A stretch of DNA of 64,000 bases from Butyricicoccus pullicaecorum (GTDB lineage Bacteria > Bacillota > Clostridia > Oscillospirales > Butyricicoccaceae): NCBI GenBank assembly GCA_018365995.1, contig JAGZIY010000006.1:43000-106999 (forward strand), read 5' to 3'. The position numbers and the translations under genes were made by a program. The notes beneath the pieces are model-generated. The model saw only the letters and a list, made by a program, of their open reading frames with translations, did not search any database and was not told the DNA's origin. Positions 33,542 through 41,814 of this stretch are shown in pieces. Positions within the stretch are counted from its first letter, which is position 1, and each line of letters begins with the position of its first letter.

Positions 33542-34849
33542 ATGCTCGACGATATGATTCGTGCAGTGCGTACAGCAGAAACCTATAGCCGCACTGGAAA
33601 AATCGAAAATATTGTAGGCATGTCCATTGAAGCCTCTGGCGGCAGAGCCGCGATTGGGGATATTTGCCGCATTTACAGCGGAGCAGAGAGCCGGCAGATT
33701 TTGGGTGAAGTCGTAGGTTTTAAGCAGGATCGCATGCTGCTCATGCCCTATGAGGCGATGAATGGCATTTCTGCCGGAAACTTTGTACGAAACACAGGAA
33801 AGCGCTTGCGCTTGCCCGTTGGAAATTTCCTGCGTGGTCGGGTTATCAATGCGCTCGGCGAACCAATCGATGGCTTGGGACCGTTTGAACCGAATGAATA
33901 CTGTTATGTAGACAGTGGTTATATCAACCCCTTATCACGTCCGCCAATCACCGAACGGCTGGAATTTGGCGTTAAGGCAATCGATGGCATGTTGACCATC
34001 GGAAAAGGACAGAGAATTGGTATCTTTGCAGGCTCTGGTGTTGGTAAAAGTACGCTATTGGGTATGATCGCAAAGAATGTCAAGGCAGATATCAATGTTA
34101 TCGCTCTGGTTGGAGAACGCGGACGAGAGGTTTTGGAGTTTATTCAGCGTGACCTTGGAGAAGAAGGTATGCGTCGTTCGGTGCTTGTGGTAGCAACCTC
34201 CGACCAGCCAGCTATGCTCCGTATGAAATGCCCGTCCGTTGCAACAAGTATTGCAGAGTACTTCAAAAATCAGGGCTTAGATGTTCTGTTGATGATGGAC
34301 TCCCTGACTCGTTTTGCAATGGCACAGCGAGAAATTGGACTGGCTGTTGGAGAGCCGCCTGTTGCACGTGGTTACACACCTTCTATTTATGCAGAGCTTC
34401 CTAAGCTTTTGGAGCGAAGCGGTAACTTTGAGCAAGGCTCGATTACTGGAGTTTATACGGTGCTCGTAGAGGGCGATGATACAAACGAGCCGATTGCAGA
34501 CACGGTGCGCGGTATTCTAGATGGACATATTGTATTGACCCGTCGTCTGGCAAACAGCAACCATTTCCCTGCAATCGATATCAATGCCAGCATTTCCCGT
34601 TTGATGAGTGCCATTTGCCCGCAGGACCATAAAAAGCTGGCTTCTCAAATTCGAGATATTTTGAGTGTTTATGAAAAAAATGCCGATTTGATTGCGATTG
34701 GTGCCTACAAAGCAGGTACAAATCCTCAACTTGATTATGCAATTTCTAAAATCGATCGCGTCAACGCTTTCCTCAAGCAATCCACAGACGAAGCGTTTGG
34801 CTATGACGAGGTCGTAAAGATTATGTCTGAAATTTTGGCGCAGCACTAA
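33542..34849 (+). CDS. fliI: flagellum-specific ATP synthase FliI
   Basis: ATPase that energises flagellar type III export together with FliH and FliJ. 435 residues. Walker A GSGVGKST at residues 164-171, Walker B VLLMMDSLTRFAM, and the beta-subunit-like features VALVGERGREVLEF and YTVLVEGDDTNEPIAD are clear. GGAGGCG precedes the ATG. Length is the family norm. fliJ follows after 47 bases. Confidence 0.97.
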   Translation: MLDDMIRAVRTAETYSRTGKIENIVGMSIEASGGRAAIGDICRIYSGAESRQILGEVVGFKQDRMLLMPYEAMNGISAGNFVRNTGKRLRLPVGNFLRGRVINALGEPIDGLGPFEPNEYCYVDSGYINPLSRPPITERLEFGVKAIDGMLTIGKGQRIGIFAGSGVGKSTLLGMIAKNVKADINVIALVGERGREVLEFIQRDLGEEGMRRSVLVVATSDQPAMLRMKCPSVATSIAEYFKNQGLDVLLMMDSLTRFAMAQREIGLAVGEPPVARGYTPSIYAELPKLLERSGNFEQGSITGVYTVLVEGDDTNEPIADTVRGILDGHIVLTRRLANSNHFPAIDINASISRLMSAICPQDHKKLASQIRDILSVYEKNADLIAIGAYKAGTNPQLDYAISKIDRVNAFLKQSTDEAFGYDEVVKIMSEILAQH

Positions 34850-34896
34850 ATTGATCAGAAAGTGAAAAATGCCGAGATGAAGAGGAGGCGATTCCG

Positions 34897-35346
34897 ATGA
34901 AGAAGTTTTCTTTTTCTTTGGAAAATGTATTGCGGTATAAGAATCAGTTGTTGGACGGTCTCAAAGCGGAGCGCGCTGCACTTATGATGCGTGTCATACG
35001 GCAGGAAGAAAAGATTGAAGGCATGCGTCAGCGCTATCGGGAAGCAAATGAACGCTATTGTGAGCAAAAGAAAACGGGATTTACGACCCGAGAAGCACAT
35101 GAGTATGACGCATTTTTCCGGAGCATGGAGCGTGCGATTCGCTATGAACTGGAACTGCTTGCACAGTATCGCAAGGAGGAAGAAGAAAAGCGAGAGGAAA
35201 TGATCCTAGCACGCCAAGAAAGCATGTCGATTGAAAAATTGCGTGAAAAAGAGCATGAAAATTACAATAAGATGGTTCAAAAGAGCGAAGAACTGTTGAT
35301 TGAAGAATTTGTGTCCAACAGCCGTGCCACTGAGGTACGTGCTTAA
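34897..35346 (+). CDS. fliJ: flagellar export protein FliJ
   Basis: Central stalk-like coiled coil of the export ATPase, also a chaperone escort. 149 residues, nearly all charged helix: FSLENVLRYKNQLLDGLKAE at the N-terminus and RYELELLAQYRKEEEEKREE in the middle. Sequence conservation in this family is low, so position directly after fliI carries weight. Confidence 0.88.
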   Translation: MKKFSFSLENVLRYKNQLLDGLKAERAALMMRVIRQEEKIEGMRQRYREANERYCEQKKTGFTTREAHEYDAFFRSMERAIRYELELLAQYRKEEEEKREEMILARQESMSIEKLREKEHENYNKMVQKSEELLIEEFVSNSRATEVRA

Positions 35347-35396
35347 AGACAGCCGTTTTGAACGGTATCTTTAGACAGTGAAAGGAGGTGAGACCG

Positions 35397-36527
35397 ATGA
35401 ATCAAGCATTTGATATGCGTCTGGATATTAAGCCAGCTGCACCGCGCCCGAACAAGCCCGCACCAAATAAGCCGGACAAGTCTGCAAGCGATTCTGATTT
35501 CCATAAGACATTGGAAAATGCGACAGCCTCTAAGCAGCCGCAGCAGGACGAGCAGGTACAGGGCGGAGTATCATCTGATATGCAGCAGAAGCCTGTGGAA
35601 AATCCGCAGACCCAGACAGAAGATGGCGTTATGCAGCAAGACACCGTTGACTTGCAGAATGTAGCCGCTATGATGGCAGCCGCCATGATGCCTGCAATTG
35701 TAATGCCCGAACAGATGGAGCAAGCTGGAACGGAACAAGCTCCGCAAATGGTTATTACAGATGTAGAAGGATTGGTTCCGGTGATGGCAGCAGAGACTGT
35801 TGTGCCGCAGCAGCAAGAAATTACACAGCCCGCCGCCGCTCCTGTCATGCAGCAGATGGAACAGGCTGCCCAACAGCAACAGCCGCAAAGTCAGCCAATG
35901 CAGCAGCAGACAGAAGCAGAGCAGCAAATAACGGTTACTGTGGAGCGGCAGCCGGAGAATGCACCAAAGATTGCAGAGCCACAGGCAGCTGCAATGCAGG
36001 AGGGGCAGGATAAAAATACTGCTGTTGTAACAGAGGCTGGTGCAGCTGTGCAGACTGAGCGTCCGCTGTTTGAACGGGTAGAAGCGACACCAATTCAGGT
36101 TGCAGAGCCGGTTCGCGCTGACGAACCCGCGTTCCCCACACAGCTTGCACAGCGAATTGATAAGGCAGCAGCGCAGGGAGTCAATACCATTGAGGTACAG
36201 TTAACTCCGTATGAGCTTGGCAAAATTACCATTCGTTTGACTGTGACAGAAGAGGGAATGCAGATTTCCATGCATAGTGCAAACAGCAAAACCGTGGGAC
36301 TGCTTGCAGAACATGCAGCCAATATTGGTGCAATTGTTGAACACAATCATTCTGGTTCAGTTTCTGTTTCTGTTGAACAGGAACAGCAGCCAGATCAGTA
36401 CACACAGCAGGAGCATCATGGCAATGGTCAGCAGCAGGAGCAGCAGCAACAGGAGCATCGTCATGCGCCGCCGCAGAATGATGATTTTATCCAGCAGCTG
36501 CGTCTAGGACTTGCGGGGCTGATATAA
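35397..36527 (+). CDS. fliK: flagellar hook-length control protein FliK
   Basis: Secreted ruler that sets hook length and switches export specificity. 376 residues; the ATG at 35397 is seven bases after AAAGGAGGTG. The first 240 residues are Gln/Pro/Ala-rich and disordered, as in the family. The conserved Flg_hook domain is at about 245-330: FPTQLAQRIDKAAAQGVNTI, VQLTPYELGKITIRLTV and MQISMHSANSKTVGLL. The extreme C-terminus is Gln/His-rich (QQEQQQQEHRHAPP), a local compositional bias. Confidence 0.9.
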   Translation: MNQAFDMRLDIKPAAPRPNKPAPNKPDKSASDSDFHKTLENATASKQPQQDEQVQGGVSSDMQQKPVENPQTQTEDGVMQQDTVDLQNVAAMMAAAMMPAIVMPEQMEQAGTEQAPQMVITDVEGLVPVMAAETVVPQQQEITQPAAAPVMQQMEQAAQQQQPQSQPMQQQTEAEQQITVTVERQPENAPKIAEPQAAAMQEGQDKNTAVVTEAGAAVQTERPLFERVEATPIQVAEPVRADEPAFPTQLAQRIDKAAAQGVNTIEVQLTPYELGKITIRLTVTEEGMQISMHSANSKTVGLLAEHAANIGAIVEHNHSGSVSVSVEQEQQPDQYTQQEHHGNGQQQEQQQQEHRHAPPQNDDFIQQLRLGLAGLI

Positions 36528-36570
36528 GCTACTGCAAGTAATTCTTGAAGAAAGGAGATGTAGATTTCCC

Positions 36571-37242
36571 ATGGGATTAACAGATTATAATACAATGATG
36601 CCGATGAATAACCTGAGAACCAATACGAAGCAGACCGAAGGGCCAAAGTTTGAGCATGGTGCAAAGCCGTCAACCGGATCCGGTTTTGACATGACGGTAG
36701 ATGGTTTTATGACCTTAATCATGGCGCAGTTTCAGAATCAGGATATCATGAATCCGGCGTCCACAGATGATTTTCTCAACCAGATGATCCAAATGATGAC
36801 CATTCAGACGATGACCAATATGAATGACATCAGCACAATTTCGTATGCGGCATCTTTGGTCGGAAAAGAAGTTACCATTGGTATTCCGGGCAAAGATGGT
36901 CTGGAGGAAATTGTTGGTGTTGTTACTGGTACTGGTATGATGAATGGTCAGCAGGTTATCATTGTAGACGGTAAGGAGTATGGACTCAACCAGATTTTGG
37001 CAATCGGTAGACTGCCGGAAAATCCGCCGCCAGATGAATTGGATCCAGATATGGGTGTAGACCCAGAGAATCCGGAAGGCGTAGACCCGGAGAAGCCAGA
37101 AAAGCCGGAAAAACCAGAAGGTGGAGACCAGAAGCCAGATGGTGCCGAGGGCGGGGAGAACACAGAATCCGTAAAGCCAGAGACAGAAACCGCTCCGGAT
37201 AATGGTGGACAGTCTGGTGCCGAATCGTCAGCAACAGCCTGA
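36571..37242 (+). CDS. flgD: flagellar hook capping protein FlgD with an acidic Pro/Glu tail
   Basis: Scaffold cap that allows FlgE to polymerise into the hook. 223 residues. The export/cap N-terminal domain is clear: FMTLIMAQFQNQDIMNPAST, QMIQMMTIQTMTNM and AASLVGKEVTI. After about residue 150 the usual FlgD tudor/Ig region is missing. Instead there is a low-complexity acidic tail with repeats of DPENPEG and EKPEKPEKPEGG to the end. AAAGGAGAT lies before the ATG with rather long spacing. Confidence 0.9.
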   Translation: MGLTDYNTMMPMNNLRTNTKQTEGPKFEHGAKPSTGSGFDMTVDGFMTLIMAQFQNQDIMNPASTDDFLNQMIQMMTIQTMTNMNDISTISYAASLVGKEVTIGIPGKDGLEEIVGVVTGTGMMNGQQVIIVDGKEYGLNQILAIGRLPENPPPDELDPDMGVDPENPEGVDPEKPEKPEKPEGGDQKPDGAEGGENTESVKPETETAPDNGGQSGAESSATA

Positions 37243-37256
37243 CAGATCGGAGTTGC

Positions 37257-37634
37257 ATGATGATTCAACAAGTATCGACTGTTCATCAGCAGCAAACGGA
37301 ACTGAATAAGCTGCGTCTAGCCCATAATGATGCGTCCTTTCAGTCAATGCTCAAGGAACGCATCGAGCAAAGGTCATCTGAAAGTGTGCGATTGTCACGC
37401 CATGCACAGGAACGTGCACAGCAGCGTGGAATCCAGATGACTGCGGGATTGATGCAGGATTTACAGGCTTCGATTGACAAAGCGAGCGCAAAGGGCGCAC
37501 GCGATATCGTAATCATTAGTCCGGAACAGGCATTTATTGTAAATGTGCCAAGTCGATTGGTGATTACTGCGATGACAACCGAAGAAATGAAGGAAAATGT
37601 ATTTACAAACATAGATGGCGCTGTGATTTTATAA
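37257..37634 (+). CDS. flagellar operon protein (TIGR02530-like)
   Basis: A 125-residue small protein of the type found between flgD and flgE in Firmicutes flagellar operons. Typical sequence is RLSRHAQERAQQRGIQMTAG followed by LQASIDKASAKGARDIVII and ending NVFTNIDGAVIL. No enzymatic motif is known. It starts 14 bases after flgD with GGAG close to the ATG pair at 37257/37260. Confidence 0.85.
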   Translation: MMIQQVSTVHQQQTELNKLRLAHNDASFQSMLKERIEQRSSESVRLSRHAQERAQQRGIQMTAGLMQDLQASIDKASAKGARDIVIISPEQAFIVNVPSRLVITAMTTEEMKENVFTNIDGAVIL

Positions 37635-37643
37635 AATCATAAG

Positions 37644-37696
37644 AGGCAGGACCGTTTACGGATGTCTTGGTGTCCTGCCTGACGTGCAGGACACCA
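37644..37696 (+). promoter_or_regulatory. mutually exclusive hairpins in the flgE leader
   Basis: Three segments compete. AGGCAGGAC (37644-37652) can pair with GTCCTGCCT (37672-37680). The overlapping TGGTGTCCTGC (37668-37678) can instead pair perfectly with GCAGGACACCA (37686-37696). The two stems share 37672-37678, so only one can form at a time. No T-run follows the second stem. The flgE ribosome site lies about 17 bases beyond it. Confidence 0.55.
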
Positions 37697-37730
37697 GCAG
37701 CGCCCGAATCAGGAAGGAGAAATTTCTCTA

Positions 37731-38684
37731 ATGGTAGGTTCTATGTATGCTGCAATCTCTGGATTGCGGGCACATCAGCAGAAAATGAATGTCATTGGTA
37801 ACAACATTGCGAATGTAAATACCTATGGCTACAAGACCCAGCGTACCACATTCTCAGAGTCTATGTATAGCTCTCTGCGAAATAGTACCGCCGGCACAGC
37901 AACCACTGGTGGCGTAAATGCGTCACAGATTGGTTATGGCTGTAAGGTGGGTACCATCGACATGAATATGCGTACCGGTACCTATGCAGTCACAGATAAT
38001 CCATTGGATTTGATGATTGATGGCGATGGATTCCTCATGGTAGGTGATATTGTAGCAGATGCAGGCGGTTATCCAGCAGATGGCGATTTATCTGGATTGA
38101 AGCTTACCCGTGTGGGCGATCTCCGATTCGACAGCAATGGCTATCTGACAGATGGTAATGGTAATGTTGTTTACGGATTTAAGTGGGATGAGAATGCTGG
38201 CGGTGCCGGTGGTGCAAACGGTGCATATGCGGCAGGTAACCTCGTTCCAATTCGGTTGCCAATTGATGATGTAACAGGGAAACCAAAGGAATTTAGCGGT
38301 ATCAGCATTTCTGCAAATGGTGAGATTACAGCACATGATGAAAAGGCAGATGAGACCGTAAAAATCGGCTGTATCGCACTGGGCTATGTAGATAACCCAA
38401 GTGGTTTGACTCATATGGGCGGACCTTACTACCAAGCAGGCGGCAACTCTGGTACCTTGCGCCCGGGCTCCTGCGGCGGCATCGTTACAGATGGTAATGG
38501 CAATAATGATACACTGGTCAACTTCGCATCTAAAATGGTGACAGGTACTCTGGAGATGTCGAATGTGGATATTTCCAATGAGTTTGCTGACCTCATTACT
38601 ACGCAGCGTGGTTTCCAAGCAAACACAAAGATTATTACAGTAACAGATGAGATGCTTGCTGATCTTGTTGCAATGAAGAGATAA
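37731..38684 (+). CDS. flgE: flagellar hook protein FlgE (short form)
   Basis: Hook subunit. 317 residues, shorter than the usual 400 or more. The N-terminal rod/hook motif MYAAISGLRAHQQKMNVIGN, NIANVNTYGYKTQRT and the C-terminal SNVDISNEFADLITTQRGFQ, ANTKIITVTDEMLADLV are intact. The central domain is reduced and Gly/Asn/Asp-rich (DENAGGAGGANGAYAAGN). AGGAAGGAG precedes the ATG. Position after flgD and before flbD and motA supports FlgE over FlgG. Confidence 0.92.
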   Translation: MVGSMYAAISGLRAHQQKMNVIGNNIANVNTYGYKTQRTTFSESMYSSLRNSTAGTATTGGVNASQIGYGCKVGTIDMNMRTGTYAVTDNPLDLMIDGDGFLMVGDIVADAGGYPADGDLSGLKLTRVGDLRFDSNGYLTDGNGNVVYGFKWDENAGGAGGANGAYAAGNLVPIRLPIDDVTGKPKEFSGISISANGEITAHDEKADETVKIGCIALGYVDNPSGLTHMGGPYYQAGGNSGTLRPGSCGGIVTDGNGNNDTLVNFASKMVTGTLEMSNVDISNEFADLITTQRGFQANTKIITVTDEMLADLVAMKR

Positions 38685-38714
38685 GCAAAAAAGCATTTTT
38701 AGCAGAAGGTGATG

Positions 38715-38744
38715 AGCGGAAAAACAAAATTTTGTTTTTCCGCT
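38715..38744 (+). other. perfect 30-base palindrome after flgE
   Basis: Arms of 15 bases starting AGCGGAAAAAC and ending GTTTTTCCGCT. In RNA it would fold into a long stem. There is no T-run after it, though the right arm itself is T-rich. It may reduce read-through or stabilise the flgE mRNA end. Confidence 0.6.
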
Positions 38745-38783
38745 GCACCCTGTATCAGATGAACGAAAAGGGGGATATCCTGA

Positions 38784-39005
38784 ATGCTGAAGCTTACAAG
38801 GTTAAATGGAACGCCAGTTGTGATTAACTGCAATCAAATTCAGGCGATCGAAATTATTCCCGAAACGAAGATTATCATGATGAATCATGATTTTTACATT
38901 GTTCAGGAGTCGGTCGAGGAAATTACACGTAAAATTATTGAATATCATGCTAAAATCATTGATATAGGCAGAACAATTACAGTTTCGGACTATCGGCAGT
39001 TCTAA
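38784..39005 (+). CDS. flbD: flagellar protein FlbD
   Basis: A 73-residue small protein of the FlbD family, commonly between flgE and motA in Firmicutes and spirochetes. Characteristic sequence: MLKLTRLNGTPVVINCNQIQ, then IEIIPETKIIMMN and SVEEITRKIIEYHAKI. AAAAGGGGGA precedes the ATG. It is reported to influence motor function, but its molecular role is not settled. Confidence 0.9.
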   Translation: MLKLTRLNGTPVVINCNQIQAIEIIPETKIIMMNHDFYIVQESVEEITRKIIEYHAKIIDIGRTITVSDYRQF

Positions 39006-39078
39006 TGGAATGCTGGAATAGATAGAAAGAACAAGCGAGCCGCAGACGAATAGCGCGGATTCGCGGGGAGGCAGTAGA

Positions 39079-39909
39079 ATGAATCTTACGTTTTTAATCG
39101 GCTTAGTTGGCGGCTTGGCACTTATTGTATGGGGTATTGTAAGTGGCGGTAATTTGGGCTACTTTATTGATGTGCCGAGTATCATGATTACGGTTGGTGG
39201 TACTATCATGACTGTTATCAGCAGTTATCCACCATCTATGCTCAAGGCAATCCCAACCCATTTGAAGATTATCATGAATACGAAGAAGTTCGCGCCGGAC
39301 GAGTATATTGACAAGCTGGTGGAGCTTGCACAGGTTGCGCGAAAAAATGGTCTCCTAGCACTGGAAACAGAGATCGAACAGATTGAAGATCCGTTCTTCA
39401 GACAGAGTCTTACTATGATTGTGGACTCGAATGATGCTGATAAAGTGCGTGAAATTTTGGAAAATGATCTGGACTGCCTGTCTGCCCGACATCAGACTGT
39501 AGCTGGCATGTATGAACGCGGTGCAGGCATCGCGCCGGCTTTTGGTATGATCGGTACATTGGTTGGTCTAGTTAATATGCTGAAAGGCATGAATTTGGAA
39601 GAGGGCACAGCTGATCTTGGCAGTGCGATGGGTACTGCGCTCATTACCACATTCTATGGCAGTATTTTGGGTAATATGGTTTTTTCACCGATTGCAAACC
39701 ATCTGCATTTACGAGATGATCAGGAAATGCTGTGTAAGTCTTTGATTATTGAAGGCGTGCTGGCAATTCAGGCTGGTGAAAATCCAAAGTTCTTAAAGGA
39801 AAAGCTGGTATCCTTCCTGTCTCAGAAACAGCGTGAGATGGGCGGCGACGGTGCCGAAAGCGACGGCGGCGGAAAGAAAAAAGCAAAGAAAGCAAAAAAG
39901 GCAAAATAA
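39079..39909 (+). CDS. motA: flagellar motor stator protein MotA
   Basis: Proton- or sodium-conducting stator subunit. 276 residues with four hydrophobic helices: LTFLIGLVGGLALIVWGIV, VPSIMITVGGTIMTVI, and the later pair around APAFGMIGTLVGLVNML and GTALITTFYGSILGNMV, which carry the conserved Pro/Gly residues. The cytoplasmic loop contains the MARKNGLLALE-type segment (VARKNGLLALETEIE). The C-terminus is a Lys/Ala run (KKKAKKAKKAK). motB follows after 29 bases. Confidence 0.95.
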   Translation: MNLTFLIGLVGGLALIVWGIVSGGNLGYFIDVPSIMITVGGTIMTVISSYPPSMLKAIPTHLKIIMNTKKFAPDEYIDKLVELAQVARKNGLLALETEIEQIEDPFFRQSLTMIVDSNDADKVREILENDLDCLSARHQTVAGMYERGAGIAPAFGMIGTLVGLVNMLKGMNLEEGTADLGSAMGTALITTFYGSILGNMVFSPIANHLHLRDDQEMLCKSLIIEGVLAIQAGENPKFLKEKLVSFLSQKQREMGGDGAESDGGGKKKAKKAKKAK

Positions 39910-39938
39910 TCCAAAAGGGGTAGAGAGGAGCAGATAGC

Positions 39939-40733
39939 ATGGCCAGACGAAAACGTGATAAAGGTGGAGGATTTAATGGTCCAAACTGGTTGGATACCTA
40001 TGCCGACATGGTCACTCTGCTGCTGTGTTTCTTCGTTCTTTTGGTAGCAACGGCAGACACCAACAAGGAAAAATGGGCGATTTTGGTAAAGAGTCTGAAT
40101 CCTGAGGGAGATCCGTCTCAGATCGTTGATATGATGGCTGAGAATCCGGGAGAATATGCAGTCAATGGCGGTGTGGACGAGCCGGTCGATATGGACGCGA
40201 CAGACAGACTTTACTATGCGCTGAAACAATATATTTCACAAAGCAATCTGGACCAGACAGTTAGTGTTACAAAGGGAGATACCTATGAATTTGTAACCTT
40301 TGATTCGACTGTATTTTTTCAGCCAAACAGCTACGAGATACAGGAATCTGGTAAGCAGGTGCTAGATGGTATGGCCAATATATTAAAAACCATGAATGAA
40401 GATATCGATGAGATTCGTATTTTGGGTCATACCTCACAGGCGAGTGCGGAGATGGCGTATGATTTGCATCATGACCGCTTTTTGGCAAGCAATCGTGCAG
40501 ATTCCGTATTGCTGTATTTACAGGATAAGAACATCATTGACCCAGCAAAGCTGGTCAGTGTTGGATATGGTCAGTATCGTCCGATTGCCGGTTTTGATAC
40601 TGCGGAGGGAAGAAGTAAGAATCGACGTGTTGAAATGATCATTTCCACCCGACAGGAGGGCAAAGATAGTGCCATAGATGAGTACTATCAGACGCGTGAA
40701 ACAAAGGCGGAAGAACCGACTTCTAATAAATAG
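39939..40733 (+). CDS. motB: flagellar motor protein MotB
   Basis: Stator subunit that anchors MotA to peptidoglycan. 264 residues. One N-terminal helix with the ion-binding Asp in WLDTYADMVTLLLCFFVLL, then a plug region and an OmpA-like peptidoglycan-binding domain at about 115-240: ILGHTSQASAEMAYDLHHDR, LVSVGYGQYRPIA and SKNRRVEMIIS. AGGAG precedes the ATG. Confidence 0.95.
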   Translation: MARRKRDKGGGFNGPNWLDTYADMVTLLLCFFVLLVATADTNKEKWAILVKSLNPEGDPSQIVDMMAENPGEYAVNGGVDEPVDMDATDRLYYALKQYISQSNLDQTVSVTKGDTYEFVTFDSTVFFQPNSYEIQESGKQVLDGMANILKTMNEDIDEIRILGHTSQASAEMAYDLHHDRFLASNRADSVLLYLQDKNIIDPAKLVSVGYGQYRPIAGFDTAEGRSKNRRVEMIISTRQEGKDSAIDEYYQTRETKAEEPTSNK

Positions 40734-40786
40734 AAGCCATACGATCAAGCAGATAACGCATCAGAGTAAAAAGAGGAGATAACCGC

Positions 40787-41785
40787 ATGGCTGAGGTATT
40801 ATCCCAAAGTCAGATTGACGCTTTGCTGAGTTCTATGCAGTCGGGCGAGGACGTAGAGACAAAGGCATCTGACACGCCAGAAGAGAATTATAGAAAATAT
40901 GACTTCTATAGCCCGAAGAAGTTCACAAAAGATCGATTAAAGATCTTACAGGGGGTTTATGATGGATACTGTCGCAGTATCACAGCGCGCCTGAACAGCA
41001 TGATGCGCACAAGCTGTGAACTGACAGTTGACTCCATCGAGGAGCAGCGTTATTATGAATTTGTAAATGCAATCAGCGATAATGATGTGCTGACCGTGAT
41101 TGGCGTTACGCTTCCTGGAGATACAACAGAAAATACCCCTGTTATTTTGCATGCGACCACAGAAATGATGCTCTTTATGATGGATCGTATGCTGGGATCG
41201 GTCAGTGATAAAGCACCTAGTATCTCATATACATATAACTACACCAGTATAGAGTTACAGTTATATGAATCGATTTTAAGTAAATTGATTGATGTGATGG
41301 GTGAGGGGTGGCAGAATTATCTGGAAATCCACTTTGGGCTGCAGCGTGTAGAGCAAAACCCAACACTGATGCAGGTCATTGGCATTGATGAGACGGTTGT
41401 AATCGTTGGTCTCAATGTTACAGTTGGAGAGGTAAACGGACGCTTTAGCATTTGTTTACCTGGTACGCTGCTGACGAGCATCTTTAACATTATCGCACGC
41501 AGTAATATGAGCGATGCAATGCTGCCGCGTAATGAGAAAGACAGTGCAGAGATCATGGACAGTGTGCGAGATTCTGGTATGCAGATTATCGCAGAGCTAG
41601 GTCAAGTGCAGCTGAGCCTGAGTGATATTTATTATTTGCATGAAGGTGATGTAATCAATCTTGCAAAGCCCAAGGATTCTGACATTACTCTTTATGTTGA
41701 GGGTGAGCCTTGGTTCCTTGGCAAATTGGGAACCCATAAGAATAAAATGGCCGTGAGAATCGATGGCGTCTGGCAAGATGTCTAA
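40787..41785 (+). CDS. fliM: flagellar motor switch protein FliM
   Basis: C-ring protein that receives CheY-P. 332 residues. The N-terminal CheY-binding peptide LSQSQIDALLSSM is at residues 5-17. The middle CheC-like domain (YYEFVNAISDNDVLTVIGV, YTSIELQLYESILSKL) and the C-terminal SpoA domain (MQIIAELGQVQLSLSDIYYL, VEGEPWFLGKLGTHKNKMAV) follow. AGAGGAG precedes the ATG. fliY follows after 29 bases. Confidence 0.96.
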   Translation: MAEVLSQSQIDALLSSMQSGEDVETKASDTPEENYRKYDFYSPKKFTKDRLKILQGVYDGYCRSITARLNSMMRTSCELTVDSIEEQRYYEFVNAISDNDVLTVIGVTLPGDTTENTPVILHATTEMMLFMMDRMLGSVSDKAPSISYTYNYTSIELQLYESILSKLIDVMGEGWQNYLEIHFGLQRVEQNPTLMQVIGIDETVVIVGLNVTVGEVNGRFSICLPGTLLTSIFNIIARSNMSDAMLPRNEKDSAEIMDSVRDSGMQIIAELGQVQLSLSDIYYLHEGDVINLAKPKDSDITLYVEGEPWFLGKLGTHKNKMAVRIDGVWQDV

Positions 41786-41814
41786 ATTTCAAGCCGAATA
41801 AAGGAGCGAAACGA

